Shown here in pieces: positions 15,483 to 24,161 of a stretch of DNA of 59,658 bases. The notes below the pieces were generated by a model. That model did no database searches and was not told the DNA's origin. It saw nothing but the letters and a program-made list of their open reading frames with translations. Position 1 is the stretch's first letter. Each line of letters starts with the position of its first letter. Source of the DNA: Magnetovibrio blakemorei (GTDB lineage: Bacteria > Pseudomonadota > Alphaproteobacteria > Rhodospirillales > Magnetovibrionaceae); the NCBI RefSeq assembly GCF_001746755.1, contig NZ_MCGG01000014.1, forward strand, positions 1 through 59,658, read 5' to 3'. The position numbers and the translations under genes are program-made.

Positions 15483-16979
15483 GTGGCAGACCAAAAATTT
15501 GAAACCCCGGCGTTCCGCGAATTCAGGGACAATCCCGCCATCAAAGACGGCGCGATGTCGCATTCGCAACCCTTCGTCGCCAAGCCCGAACATAATACTC
15601 CGCTCGGCTTTCCGGGCGAATTGGTAGACAACTGGGAAGTCAAAGCCGTTGAAAAGCTGGGCGACCTGCTGAACAAAAACCGGGCTCTGCGCGTCTATCT
15701 GGACAGCTGCGTCAAATGCGGTGCATGCACCGACAAATGTCACTATTTCCTCGGCACCGGCGATCCCAAGAACATGCCGGTTGCACGCCAAGATTTGCTG
15801 CGCTCTTTGTACCGTCGTCACTTCACCCTGGCGGGCAAACTTGTCCCCGGTCTGGTCGGCGCCAAAGACATGGACAAGGAAATGCTGGACGACTGGTACA
15901 AGTACTTCCACCAGTGTTCACAGTGTCGTCGTTGCTCGGTGTTCTGCCCTTACGGCATTGACACCGCTGAAATTTCCATGGCGGCACGCGACATCATGGA
16001 TCACATCGGCGTCGGTTCGAAATACTCAAACGAAATTCTCGCCAAGGTCCACGTCATTGGCAACAACTTGGGCCTGCCGCAACCGGCCTTGGCCGATACC
16101 CTTGAAGGTCTGGAAGAAGACGTCCTCGACGACGACGGTGTGGACGTGAAATTCCCCCTCGACGTTCACGGTGCCGACGTGTTGCTGGTGACCCCGTCTG
16201 CCGACTTCTTTGCCGAACCCCATGTGGACGGTTTGATCGGTTACGCCAAGGTCTTCCACCAAGCGGGCATCAGCTGGACCTTGTCGTCCTACGCTTCGGA
16301 AGCGGCCAACTTCGCGATGTTCATCGGTTCGTACGAACAGATGCACAAGGTCGCCAACCGCATCCGCAAAGCGGCTCTCGATTTGGGTGTGAAGCGCATT
16401 ATCTTTGGTGAATGCGGCCACGCTTGGCGGGTTGCGTACTCGTTCCTCAACACCTTGGCCGGCCCGTGGGATTTCTTGGACCCGAAATACCCGGTGCCGC
16501 AGCACATTTTGGAAGTCACCAACGGCTTGATCCAATCGGGCGGCATCGTCCTGGACGCCGAAGCCAATGATGACAAAGTGCTCACGTTCCATGACAGTTG
16601 TAACGTCGCGCGCGGTTCGCGTATGGGCGACGTCGAAGGCGGTCAGTTCATCATCCCGCGCAACGTCATCAAGGCGAGTGTGAATCGCTTCGTTGAAATG
16701 GACCCGCAAACCACAATGGAAAAAACCTTCTGTTGCGGTGGTGGTGGCGGTCTCTTGACCGATGACTTGATGGAATTACGCGTTAAAGGCGCGCTGCCGC
16801 GTATGGAAGCGCTCCATGACGTGGTTAACAACCACGGCGTCACGCACATGGCCGCAATCTGCGCCATTTGTAAGAGCCAATTCACCAAGGTGATGCCGTA
16901 CTACGGTTTCTCCATGGATATGATTGTAAGTGTGCATCAACTGGTCGGCAATGCCATCCAGCTTGGGGCAAAAGAATAG
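15483..16979 (+). CDS. dsrK: DsrK, HdrD-like iron-sulfur subunit
   Basis: A 498-residue cytoplasmic-side subunit related to heterodisulfide reductase HdrD. Two [4Fe-4S] motifs are visible (CVKCGACTDKCHYF and CSQCRRCSVFCPYG). The C-terminal catalytic region has ECGHAW, FHDSCN, FCCGGGGG and ICAICK, the CCG-type cysteines expected to hold a special cluster acting on DsrC trisulfide. I chose GTG 15483, with GAGGA 9 nt upstream; the extra upstream codons of the frame are not conserved. Partner of DsrM. Confidence 0.96.
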   Translation: MADQKFETPAFREFRDNPAIKDGAMSHSQPFVAKPEHNTPLGFPGELVDNWEVKAVEKLGDLLNKNRALRVYLDSCVKCGACTDKCHYFLGTGDPKNMPVARQDLLRSLYRRHFTLAGKLVPGLVGAKDMDKEMLDDWYKYFHQCSQCRRCSVFCPYGIDTAEISMAARDIMDHIGVGSKYSNEILAKVHVIGNNLGLPQPALADTLEGLEEDVLDDDGVDVKFPLDVHGADVLLVTPSADFFAEPHVDGLIGYAKVFHQAGISWTLSSYASEAANFAMFIGSYEQMHKVANRIRKAALDLGVKRIIFGECGHAWRVAYSFLNTLAGPWDFLDPKYPVPQHILEVTNGLIQSGGIVLDAEANDDKVLTFHDSCNVARGSRMGDVEGGQFIIPRNVIKASVNRFVEMDPQTTMEKTFCCGGGGGLLTDDLMELRVKGALPRMEALHDVVNNHGVTHMAAICAICKSQFTKVMPYYGFSMDMIVSVHQLVGNAIQLGAKE

Positions 16980-17053
16980 ACGAACAACGAACAGGCAACG
17001 CGAGGGATTGTCTCGCCGCCCCCTGACACAAAAAAACAGGGCATCATCACAGA

Positions 17054-17067
17054 GGGGCTGAAGCCCC
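17054..17067 (+). other. Short hairpin before dsrL
   Basis: GGGGC-TGAA-GCCCC lies in the dsrK-dsrL gap, just before the dsrL ribosome site (GAGGAAGGA at 17073-17081). It is a small, stable stem without a U-tract. Confidence 0.45.
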
Positions 17068-17089
17068 CTTGCGAGGAAGGAAGAAAAAA

Positions 17090-19030
17090 ATGACTGCGGA
17101 ACAGGCTTTAAATTGGCGCCGATATACGGACGGTGAGTCCAAATGGGACGACCTTCAAGACGACATCTTCAAGGCAGGCTGGTCACACAAGTGCCCCACC
17201 TATGTGCACCGCGCACCGCCGTGTCAGGGTTCTTGCCCGTCCGGCCACGATATCCGTGGTTGGTTGGCGATTGCCCGTGGTATGGACAAGCCTACGGTCG
17301 AAGGCATGGAATGGCAGGAATATGCGTTTGAACGCATGGTCGAAGCCAACCCCTTCCCGTCGGTCATGGGCCGCGTTTGCCCCGCCCCTTGCGAAGATGG
17401 CTGCAACCGTAACGAAGTTGACGATCAAGTCGGCATCAACGGCGTTGAACAGCATGTCGGCGACTGGGCCATTGCCCACAAGATCGCGCTGCCGAAACCG
17501 GAAAAAGAAACCGGCAAGAAAATCGCCGTTATCGGCGGTGGTCCTGGCGGACTGTCATGTGCATGGCAGATGCGCCGCAAAGGCCACAGCGTCACGGTTT
17601 TTGAAAAGCAAGAAAAGCTCGGCGGCATGATGGCCTACGGCATTCCCGGCTACCGCGTTCCGCGCGATATCCTGGACGCTGAAATGCAGCGCATCCTGGA
17701 CACCGGTGTGGTCGCCAAAACCGGCGTTACCATCGGCAAAGACATCACCATCGAACAGCTGGAAAATGATTTCGACGCGATCTTCTGGGCCGTTGGCGCA
17801 CAGAAGGGTCGTGGCTTGTTCCTGGACTCCTGGGAAGGCACCGAAAACTGCATCACCGGCGTTGCGTTCTTGGAAGCGTTTAACCAAGGTCGTTTGCACT
17901 ACACCACCCAGAAAGTGGTTGTGGTTGGCGGTGGTGACACCTCCATTGACGTTGCATCGGTTGCCCGTCGCTTGGGTCACATCTCCACCATGGCGGAAAA
18001 AGATCGTCCGGAAGCTGTTGTTCTGGGCCACACCGCGCACGACGTGGCGTCCGCCGCACAGCGCGAAGGTGTGCAGTCCGTACTGACGTCCTTGTTCCCG
18101 CTGGAAGGCATGACGGCTTCCGAACGCGAACGCAACGACGCAACCCGCGAAGGTGTGGAAATCAAAGGCGGCGTGATGCCTGTTGACATCATCAAAGATG
18201 CCAACGGTCGCGCCACCGCATTGCGCATGTGCGAATGCACCATGAACGGCATGACCCCGGTTCCGGTCGAAGGCACCGAGTTCGATATCGAATGCGACTT
18301 GATCGTATCCGCGATCGGTCAGATGGGTGACTTGGCCAACGGTCTGGAAAGCCTGGACAACGGTCGTGGCTTCATGGACATCACCCCGGTCTATCAAGTT
18401 AAAGGCAAAGAAAAGCATTTTGCCGGTGGCGACGTTGTTCGTCCTCACCTGCTGACCACGGCCATCGGCCATGGTTCGATCGCAGCCGAAAGCATCGATC
18501 ACATGCTGGCTGGCCACCCGGACGAACGTCGTCCGAAGGTCGACGTGCACCACTTCAACTTGTTGAACGAACTGCATCAACGCGGTAAAGACCCCGAGCC
18601 TTACAACAAGGAATATGTGCGCGGCACCGATCGTGAGAAGTTTGCAGTTCACAACTTCGAAGATCGTTCCTCTTCACAGATCATCCCGCATGAAGACCTG
18701 TTCTTGGGCCACTTCACGTATGATGGCGTACAAAAGCGCGATGAAAAGCACATCAGCGCCGATGAAGTTCTGGGTAACTTTGAAGAACGTCTGGTTGGCT
18801 TTACCGCCGAACAGGCTCAACACGAAGGCGAACGCTGCATGAGCTGCGGCATGTGCTTCGAATGCGACAACTGCGTGATTTTCTGCCCGCAAGATGCCGT
18901 GTTCCGCGTCAAGAAGGACATGACCACCGTTGGTCGTTATGTCGACACCGACTACAAAAAATGCATCGGCTGTCACATCTGCCGCGATGTTTGCCCAACC
19001 GGCTACATCCAGATGGGTCTCGGCGAATAA
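17090..19030 (+). CDS. dsrL: DsrL, NAD(P)H:acceptor oxidoreductase of sulfur oxidation
   Basis: A 646-residue flavoprotein related to the small subunit of glutamate synthase. An N-terminal cysteine cluster region (PPCQGSCPSGHD, CPAPCEDGC) precedes two dinucleotide-binding folds: GGGPGGLSC for FAD and VVGGGDTSIDVA for NAD(P)H. The C-terminus has two [4Fe-4S] motifs (CMSCGMCFECDNC..CP and CIGCHICRDVC). DsrL takes electrons released by DsrAB during sulfite formation and gives them to NAD(P)+; it marks oxidative Dsr systems. I chose ATG 17090 because GAGGAAGGA precedes it by about 8 nt. The earlier TTG at 17069 would place that ribosome site inside the gene. Confidence 0.96.
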   Translation: MTAEQALNWRRYTDGESKWDDLQDDIFKAGWSHKCPTYVHRAPPCQGSCPSGHDIRGWLAIARGMDKPTVEGMEWQEYAFERMVEANPFPSVMGRVCPAPCEDGCNRNEVDDQVGINGVEQHVGDWAIAHKIALPKPEKETGKKIAVIGGGPGGLSCAWQMRRKGHSVTVFEKQEKLGGMMAYGIPGYRVPRDILDAEMQRILDTGVVAKTGVTIGKDITIEQLENDFDAIFWAVGAQKGRGLFLDSWEGTENCITGVAFLEAFNQGRLHYTTQKVVVVGGGDTSIDVASVARRLGHISTMAEKDRPEAVVLGHTAHDVASAAQREGVQSVLTSLFPLEGMTASERERNDATREGVEIKGGVMPVDIIKDANGRATALRMCECTMNGMTPVPVEGTEFDIECDLIVSAIGQMGDLANGLESLDNGRGFMDITPVYQVKGKEKHFAGGDVVRPHLLTTAIGHGSIAAESIDHMLAGHPDERRPKVDVHHFNLLNELHQRGKDPEPYNKEYVRGTDREKFAVHNFEDRSSSQIIPHEDLFLGHFTYDGVQKRDEKHISADEVLGNFEERLVGFTAEQAQHEGERCMSCGMCFECDNCVIFCPQDAVFRVKKDMTTVGRYVDTDYKKCIGCHICRDVCPTGYIQMGLGE

Positions 19031-19068
19031 CCGAACCGATTGGACTAAGACTTAAGGAGGAACGTCGA

Positions 19069-19563
19069 ATGCGTTCGACTTCTCGAATACTGAGCCTCAC
19101 GATTTTAGGCTTTGCCATTTTAGCCTTTACGATTGGGAGCAGCATTTTTGCTGCTCCCGCTCAGGCTGGCGAAGTGCCTATGCCTTCACCGGCAAAGGCC
19201 TTCAAGGGTGAACAATGCCTAGAACCGACAGACGTGATGCGCCGCGATCATATGGATTTTCTCAAACATCAGCGTGATGAAACGTTGCGTGAGGGAATTC
19301 GCGGCCAGAAGTATAGCCTGAACTCCTGCATTGATTGCCACGCGGTCACGTCACCCGACGTTGCGGGCGGTCAAGTGCGTACACTCAAGCCCTTCTGTGC
19401 TCAGTGCCACGCCTATGCCGCCGTTTCGATTGACTGCTTCCAGTGCCACAACGGTGCCTATCAGCCCGGCATTGGCGATCAATCTGCTTTACCCGCCGAT
19501 CATCAAGCACAAGCCATGATCGCAGCCCTTGAGAAGCAACTTGCGAAGGGGGCGGACAAATGA
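19069..19563 (+). CDS. dsrJ: DsrJ, periplasmic triheme cytochrome c
   Basis: A 164-residue protein with a Sec signal peptide or N-terminal anchor (cleavage possible after the AQA at residue 33) and three CxxCH heme sites: CIDCH (87-91), CAQCH (110-114) and CFQCH (123-127). Cys50, in GEQCLEP before the first heme, sits where the unusual His/Cys-ligated heme of DsrJ takes its cysteine in studied homologues. AGGAGG precedes the ATG. Its last codons overlap the dsrO start by 4 bp. It is a periplasmic part of DsrMKJOP. Confidence 0.96.
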   Translation: MRSTSRILSLTILGFAILAFTIGSSIFAAPAQAGEVPMPSPAKAFKGEQCLEPTDVMRRDHMDFLKHQRDETLREGIRGQKYSLNSCIDCHAVTSPDVAGGQVRTLKPFCAQCHAYAAVSIDCFQCHNGAYQPGIGDQSALPADHQAQAMIAALEKQLAKGADK

Positions 19564-20312
19564 CGGATAAATCCATGACCAAAGTTGACACGTCGCGTCG
19601 CAATATCTTGAAGGGTGGCGCAGCAGCTGCCGTGATCACCCTTGCGCCGGGCGTAACGCTCCGCACCGTTGAAGCCGCCGTCACAGGCCCCGCAACCAAC
19701 GCCAAACGTTGGGGCATGTTGATTGATGCCAATGCGCCTTCCGACGTGTGGGACATCGCGGTAGAAGCTTGCAAGGCCGAACAGGGCTGGGGCAAAGACG
19801 AAGCCCATGCCAACCCGACCACCGACCCGCAATGGATCCGCAAAGTAAACGTCAAAGATCCCAAGACCGGCGCCAAAGCGTCCCTGCCCGTCATGTGTCA
19901 GCACTGCGCTAACCCGCCGTGCGTTGACGTGTGCCCAACCGGTGCATCCATGAAGCGCGCGGATGGGATTGTCTTGGTTGACAAGCACATTTGCATCGGC
20001 TGCCGCTATTGCATGATGGCGTGTCCTTATTCCTGTCGGTCCTTTGTCCATGAAGACGTGCACGGCCAGCGCCCGCACATGCCGCGCGGCAAGGGCACCG
20101 TTGAAGCCTGCACTCTGTGTGTGCACCGCGTGGATAAGGGCCAACAACCCGCCTGTGTCGAAGCCATCAGCAATATGGGCTCCGACGCCATGATTTTCGG
20201 TGATTTGAATGATCCGACTTCTGAAATCGCGCGCGCCGTTTCCAAATACGTCACGCAACGCATCCGCTCTGACTTAGGTGTCGAGCCAGGCATCCATTAT
20301 CGGGGGATTTAA
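19560..20312 (+). CDS. dsrO: DsrO, periplasmic iron-sulfur subunit with Tat signal
   Basis: A 250-residue ferredoxin-like subunit exported by the Tat system; SRRNILK at residues 12-18 is the twin-arginine motif. Cysteine groups for several [4Fe-4S] clusters are visible: CQHCANPPCVDVC, CIGCRYCMMACPYSC and CTLCVH. It bridges cytochrome DsrJ and the membrane subunit DsrP. It is coupled to dsrJ by a 4-bp overlap, and dsrP starts 4 bp after its stop. Confidence 0.96.
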   Translation: MTDKSMTKVDTSRRNILKGGAAAAVITLAPGVTLRTVEAAVTGPATNAKRWGMLIDANAPSDVWDIAVEACKAEQGWGKDEAHANPTTDPQWIRKVNVKDPKTGAKASLPVMCQHCANPPCVDVCPTGASMKRADGIVLVDKHICIGCRYCMMACPYSCRSFVHEDVHGQRPHMPRGKGTVEACTLCVHRVDKGQQPACVEAISNMGSDAMIFGDLNDPTSEIARAVSKYVTQRIRSDLGVEPGIHYRGI

Positions 20313-20316
20313 GATT

Positions 20317-21537
20317 ATGGCTGCAGATACGACCGTTTATAAAGAAATCGACGGCAAGGGCGGAGATTACTTTTCCCTGGTTGGTTGGCTGGGCCTGATG
20401 ATCGCTGCCGGATTGGCATCGGTTTATTACATGGAACATCACGGCCACATCGTGACCGGCATGACCAATGCCGTTGTCTGGGGCACGCCCCACGTCTTTG
20501 CGGTGTTTTTGATCGTTGCCGCATCCGGGGCACTGAACATTGCCTCCATTTCGTCTGTGTTTGGCAAGTACCACTACAAGCCCTTGGCGCGTCTGTCCGC
20601 GGTGACGGCAATCGCTTTGCTGGCTGGTGGATTGATGGTTCTGGTGTTGGATTTGGGTCGCCCCGATCGTTTGATCGTGGCGATGACCAAGTATAACTTC
20701 AAATCCATCTTTGCCTGGAACATCTACCTCTATACGGGCTTCTTTGTCATCGTCTTGGCCTACTTGTGGATGATGATGGAACGGCGCATGGTGCCTCATT
20801 CCAAAAAAGCAGGCTTGCTGGCTTTCGTGTGGCGCTTGGCGCTGACCACGGGTACCGGCTCGATCTTCGGCTTTTTGGTGGCGCGTCCCGGTTATGACGC
20901 GGCAATTATGGCGCCGATGTTCATCGCCATGTCGTTTTCCTTTGGCTTGGCGTTCTTCATCATTTTGGTGTCCGTCACCTATCGGGCATCAGGACGTCCT
21001 CTGGGCGATCTGATCTTGTTCAAGATGCGCAACCTTCTGGGTATCTTCATTGCGGCCGCCTTGTACTTCACCGTGGCGCAGCACCTGACCAACCTTTATG
21101 CCGCCGAACATGCGGGTATCGAAGCCTTTATCTTGATGGATGGTGGCATTTACACCTTCTTGTTCTGGGTTGTGCAAATTGGCCTGGGCAGCTTGTTCCC
21201 GTTGGCGTTGCTGTTTAATCCGGCTACCGGACGGCGCTGTCAGGGCATCATCGTGGCATCGCTGTTGGTGATCATCGGTGGCTTGGCGCAAATTTATGTG
21301 ATCATCATCGGCGGCCAAGCCTTCCCGATGCCCATTTTCCCGGGTATGGAAGTGAGTTCCAGCTTCTTTGACGGCGTGGTGCATTCTTATGCGCCCAGCT
21401 TGCCGGAAGTGGTTCTGGGCCTCAGCGGTGTGGCAACCACGCTGTTGATCATTGCTGTTGCGATCAAATACCTGCCATTGCTGCCGACCAGCTTGTCGGA
21501 CGCTAAGGTTGATCCGCACCACGCACCTAAAGACTAA
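20317..21537 (+). CDS. dsrP: DsrP, NrfD-like membrane subunit
   Basis: A 406-residue integral membrane protein of about ten TM helices, of the NrfD/PsrC type, that handles quinol in the DsrMKJOP complex. It starts at ATG 20317, immediately after dsrO. An internal motif, LDLGRPDRLIVAM, is characteristic of the family. It is the last gene before two tandem terminators, so it ends the main dsr transcript. Confidence 0.95.
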   Translation: MAADTTVYKEIDGKGGDYFSLVGWLGLMIAAGLASVYYMEHHGHIVTGMTNAVVWGTPHVFAVFLIVAASGALNIASISSVFGKYHYKPLARLSAVTAIALLAGGLMVLVLDLGRPDRLIVAMTKYNFKSIFAWNIYLYTGFFVIVLAYLWMMMERRMVPHSKKAGLLAFVWRLALTTGTGSIFGFLVARPGYDAAIMAPMFIAMSFSFGLAFFIILVSVTYRASGRPLGDLILFKMRNLLGIFIAAALYFTVAQHLTNLYAAEHAGIEAFILMDGGIYTFLFWVVQIGLGSLFPLALLFNPATGRRCQGIIVASLLVIIGGLAQIYVIIIGGQAFPMPIFPGMEVSSSFFDGVVHSYAPSLPEVVLGLSGVATTLLIIAVAIKYLPLLPTSLSDAKVDPHHAPKD

Positions 21538-21551
21538 AGTTGGCACAAAAT

Positions 21552-21590
21552 CAGTCGTACCATTTGCGGGGAGGCAAATGACTGGTTTTT
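21552..21590 (+). terminator. Rho-independent terminator after dsrP
   Basis: CATTTGC (21561-21567) pairs with GCAAATG (21574-21580), extended by CAGT/ACTG around a 5-nt bulge. T5 (21586-21590) follows directly. It lies 14 bp after the dsrP stop. Confidence 0.75.
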
Positions 21591-21595
21591 CGGGG

Positions 21596-21634
21596 GGGGT
21601 CCAGGTCATAGTGCCTGGATCCCCTTTGCTTTTC
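21596..21634 (+). terminator. Second, tandem terminator hairpin
   Basis: GGGG-TCCAGG (21596-21605) pairs with CCTGGA-T-CCCC (21614-21624) with a single bulged T. TTTGCTTTT follows. This backs up the first terminator and suggests that the next gene block has its own promoter or depends on read-through. Confidence 0.65.
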
Positions 21635-21683
21635 AAATCCCCTGGTTTATTCTCAGCTCACTCATTTTTTGGATAGAGACACC

Positions 21684-22688
21684 ATGATCACCGAACATCC
21701 CTTTGCCCAATTCATCCGCATCATTGGCCGCGGCCCCAATCTGTCGCGCCCGCTGGATGAAGAAGAAATGTATGAAGCCGCGAAAATGATCGTGGCGGGC
21801 AACGTCGAATCTCTGCAACTGGGTGCATTCTTGTGCATCTTGCGCATGCGCACCGAAGTCCCCGGCGAAGCCGCGGGCTTTGTCAGGGCCGTGCGCGACA
21901 CCTTGACCATGCCCCAGAACGCCCCCACCGTCGATGTGGATTGGGCGTCCTATTCGGGCAAGAAACGTCAATTGCCGTGGTATTTGCTGTCCGCGCTTTT
22001 GCTGGCACAAAATGGCATTACCATTTGCATGCAGGGCACCGAAGGCCACACCGAAGGGCGACTGTTTTCCAGCGAAGCGTTGACACAGCTGGGCATTCCC
22101 CATGCCGGGTCGTTGGCGGAGGCTGCCGATCAGATCCGCGCCACCAACTTTGCCTATCTGCCGCTGCGCAACTTTGTGCCGCGCTTGCAAGATATTATCG
22201 AGCTCAAACCGATCTTGGGCGTGCGCTCGCCCATCAACACCTTTGCCCGCATGATCAACCCGTTTAACGCGGCCCATGAAATGCAAACCGTATTTCATCC
22301 CAACTATCGCGATGTGCACAGAGAAAGTGCGCAGCTGCTGGGACAAAAGCACATGGCCGTATTTAAGGGTGAAGGCGGCGAAGCCGAACGCCGTCCGCAC
22401 AAGCCGGTGGTGGTGCAATACCTCCACGATGGTGTGCAAAGCGAAGAAGTCTGGCCCGAGTTGGTCGCTGAAAACTCTTTTTACAAAGACGAAGCTCTGG
22501 ACATCACGCGCTTGCCCAAAATCTGGAACGGTGATGAAAACGATGAATACGGTGAAGCCGCCATCATCGGCACGGCGGCCTATGTGCTGCGCTTGATGAA
22601 CCGTGCCGCCAGCCCCACGGAAGCCGTCGAACAAGCCCGCAACATGTGGACCACGCGCAATCGCGCACACATGTTCCAGGCAGCCTGA
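21684..22688 (+). CDS. TrpD2/YbiB-like protein (anthranilate phosphoribosyltransferase fold)
   Basis: A 334-residue soluble protein with the fold of anthranilate phosphoribosyltransferases and nucleoside phosphorylases. The N-terminal helical part (AAKMIVAGNVESLQLGAFLCILRMRTEV) is typical, but the usual phosphoribosyl-binding motifs (the D-GTGGD type loop) are not visible. It therefore belongs with the non-canonical TrpD2/YbiB group, of which E. coli YbiB binds nucleic acid. ATG at 21684; the upstream TTG is less likely. It lies between dsrP and dsrN in a place where the dsrN order is otherwise canonical. Its role in sulfur oxidation is unknown. Confidence 0.75.
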   Translation: MITEHPFAQFIRIIGRGPNLSRPLDEEEMYEAAKMIVAGNVESLQLGAFLCILRMRTEVPGEAAGFVRAVRDTLTMPQNAPTVDVDWASYSGKKRQLPWYLLSALLLAQNGITICMQGTEGHTEGRLFSSEALTQLGIPHAGSLAEAADQIRATNFAYLPLRNFVPRLQDIIELKPILGVRSPINTFARMINPFNAAHEMQTVFHPNYRDVHRESAQLLGQKHMAVFKGEGGEAERRPHKPVVVQYLHDGVQSEEVWPELVAENSFYKDEALDITRLPKIWNGDENDEYGEAAIIGTAAYVLRLMNRAASPTEAVEQARNMWTTRNRAHMFQAA

Positions 22689-22700
22689 TCCAGAGTACCC

Positions 22701-24140
22701 ATGGGCCACATCCTCATCTCCGCAGCACATAAATCATCGGGCAAGACCATGGTCACCACCGGTCTTGTCCGGGCTTTGACGTTGCGTGGGCGGCGCGTGG
22801 CGACGTTTAAAAAAGGCCCTGATTACATTGATCCCAAATGGCTGGCGGCGGCGGCAGGTCTCACATCGGGTGGATCGTGTTATAACCTCGACTTCCACAC
22901 CCAAACCGATGATGAAATCAAAGACATGTTTGCCCGCCACAGCGCAAACGCCGACATTTCCATCATCGAAGGCAACAAAGGCCTTCATGACGGCGTCGAT
23001 GTGGAAGGGTCCAACTCCAATGCCGCGCTGGCCAAAATGTTGGGCGCGCCGGTGATTTTGGTGATCGACGCGTCGGGCATTACACGCGGTATTGCACCGT
23101 TGCTCAAAGGCTATGAAGTCTTTGATACAGATGTGAACATCGCAGGTGTCATCCTCAACAAAGTGATGGGGCCTCGGCACGAAGAAAAACTCATTGCAGC
23201 GGTTGAGCGCTACACCAACATTCCGGTACTGGGCTCCATTCGGCGCAATGCCAAGCTCAATGTGGATGAGCGCCACATCGGTCTCATTCCCAACAACGAA
23301 TACCCTGCCGCGCGCACCCGCATTGAAACGCTGGGTGAACAAATCGCCGCACAGGTTGATCTGGACCGCATCGAAGCCATCGCCGCCAGCGCGGCGAAAA
23401 TGGCCCCTGCCCAAGCCAGCGACATCGCATCACAAACCGTGCGCCCAGACGTACGCATCGCCATCGCCAAAGATCCCGCGTTCGGGTTTTATTATGCCGA
23501 CGATCTGGACGCGCTCAAGGCAGCCGGGGCGCAGTTGGTGTACTTCAACACCTTGAACGACGTGTACCTGCCCACCTGCGACGGCTTATTTTTAGGCGGC
23601 GGTTTTCCCGAAACCCAGATGAAAAGACTGGAAGCCAATAAGACCCTGCGCACCCGCATCAAGGCCGCCATCGAAGCCGGTCTGCCGACCTATGCGGAAT
23701 GCGGAGGATTGATGTATTTGTCGCGCTCCATTTCCTGGCACGAGGACAAGCATGAGATGGTTGGCGTCATTCCTGGCGACACCACCATGCACATCCGACC
23801 ACAAGGTCGCGGCTACGTGCAATTGCACCCGCCCCCAAAACACCCGTGGAACATTTCCGAAGAGGCGTGCGCATTTGACGGCGAATACATCCCGGCACAC
23901 GAATTTCACCATTCCCGCCTTGAAAATATCGATACAGACCTCACATTCGCATTTGAGGTCTTGCGTGGCCAAGGTGTAAACGGAACCCACGATGGCATTG
24001 TCATGCACAACATGGTGGCCGGATATACGCACCTGCGCAGCACTAGCCGATGTCGCTGGGCGGAAGCCTTCACCGCATTTGTCCGCCAGAAGAAACAAGA
24101 ACGACGTGGCAACCCCTCTCCGGCGCAAATCGCCGGTTAA
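22701..24140 (+). CDS. dsrN: DsrN, cobyrinate a,c-diamide synthase-like siroheme amidase
   Basis: A 479-residue ATP- and glutamine-dependent amidotransferase of the CbiA/CobB family. The N-terminal ATPase has AAHKSSGKT, and GPDYIDPKWL follows as in the family. The C-terminal GATase domain has its nucleophile Cys in AECGGLMYL, and the catalytic His region HEFHHSRL. In dsr clusters this protein is thought to amidate siroheme to the form used by DsrAB. It starts 12 bp after the TrpD2-like gene, and the SUMT gene follows after 21 bp. A role in cobalamin synthesis is the alternative, but the location argues for siroheme. Confidence 0.9.
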   Translation: MGHILISAAHKSSGKTMVTTGLVRALTLRGRRVATFKKGPDYIDPKWLAAAAGLTSGGSCYNLDFHTQTDDEIKDMFARHSANADISIIEGNKGLHDGVDVEGSNSNAALAKMLGAPVILVIDASGITRGIAPLLKGYEVFDTDVNIAGVILNKVMGPRHEEKLIAAVERYTNIPVLGSIRRNAKLNVDERHIGLIPNNEYPAARTRIETLGEQIAAQVDLDRIEAIAASAAKMAPAQASDIASQTVRPDVRIAIAKDPAFGFYYADDLDALKAAGAQLVYFNTLNDVYLPTCDGLFLGGGFPETQMKRLEANKTLRTRIKAAIEAGLPTYAECGGLMYLSRSISWHEDKHEMVGVIPGDTTMHIRPQGRGYVQLHPPPKHPWNISEEACAFDGEYIPAHEFHHSRLENIDTDLTFAFEVLRGQGVNGTHDGIVMHNMVAGYTHLRSTSRCRWAEAFTAFVRQKKQERRGNPSPAQIAG

Positions 24141-24161
24141 ACTGCCCCTAATTTTAAGGAA

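Noticed and set aside
17555-18652. Long open frames opposite dsrB, dsrL, dsrN, the phosphoesterase and the RND gene
   Set aside because: They mirror GC-rich codons of the true genes, have low-complexity His/Arg-rich products, no ribosome sites, and no recognisable domains.
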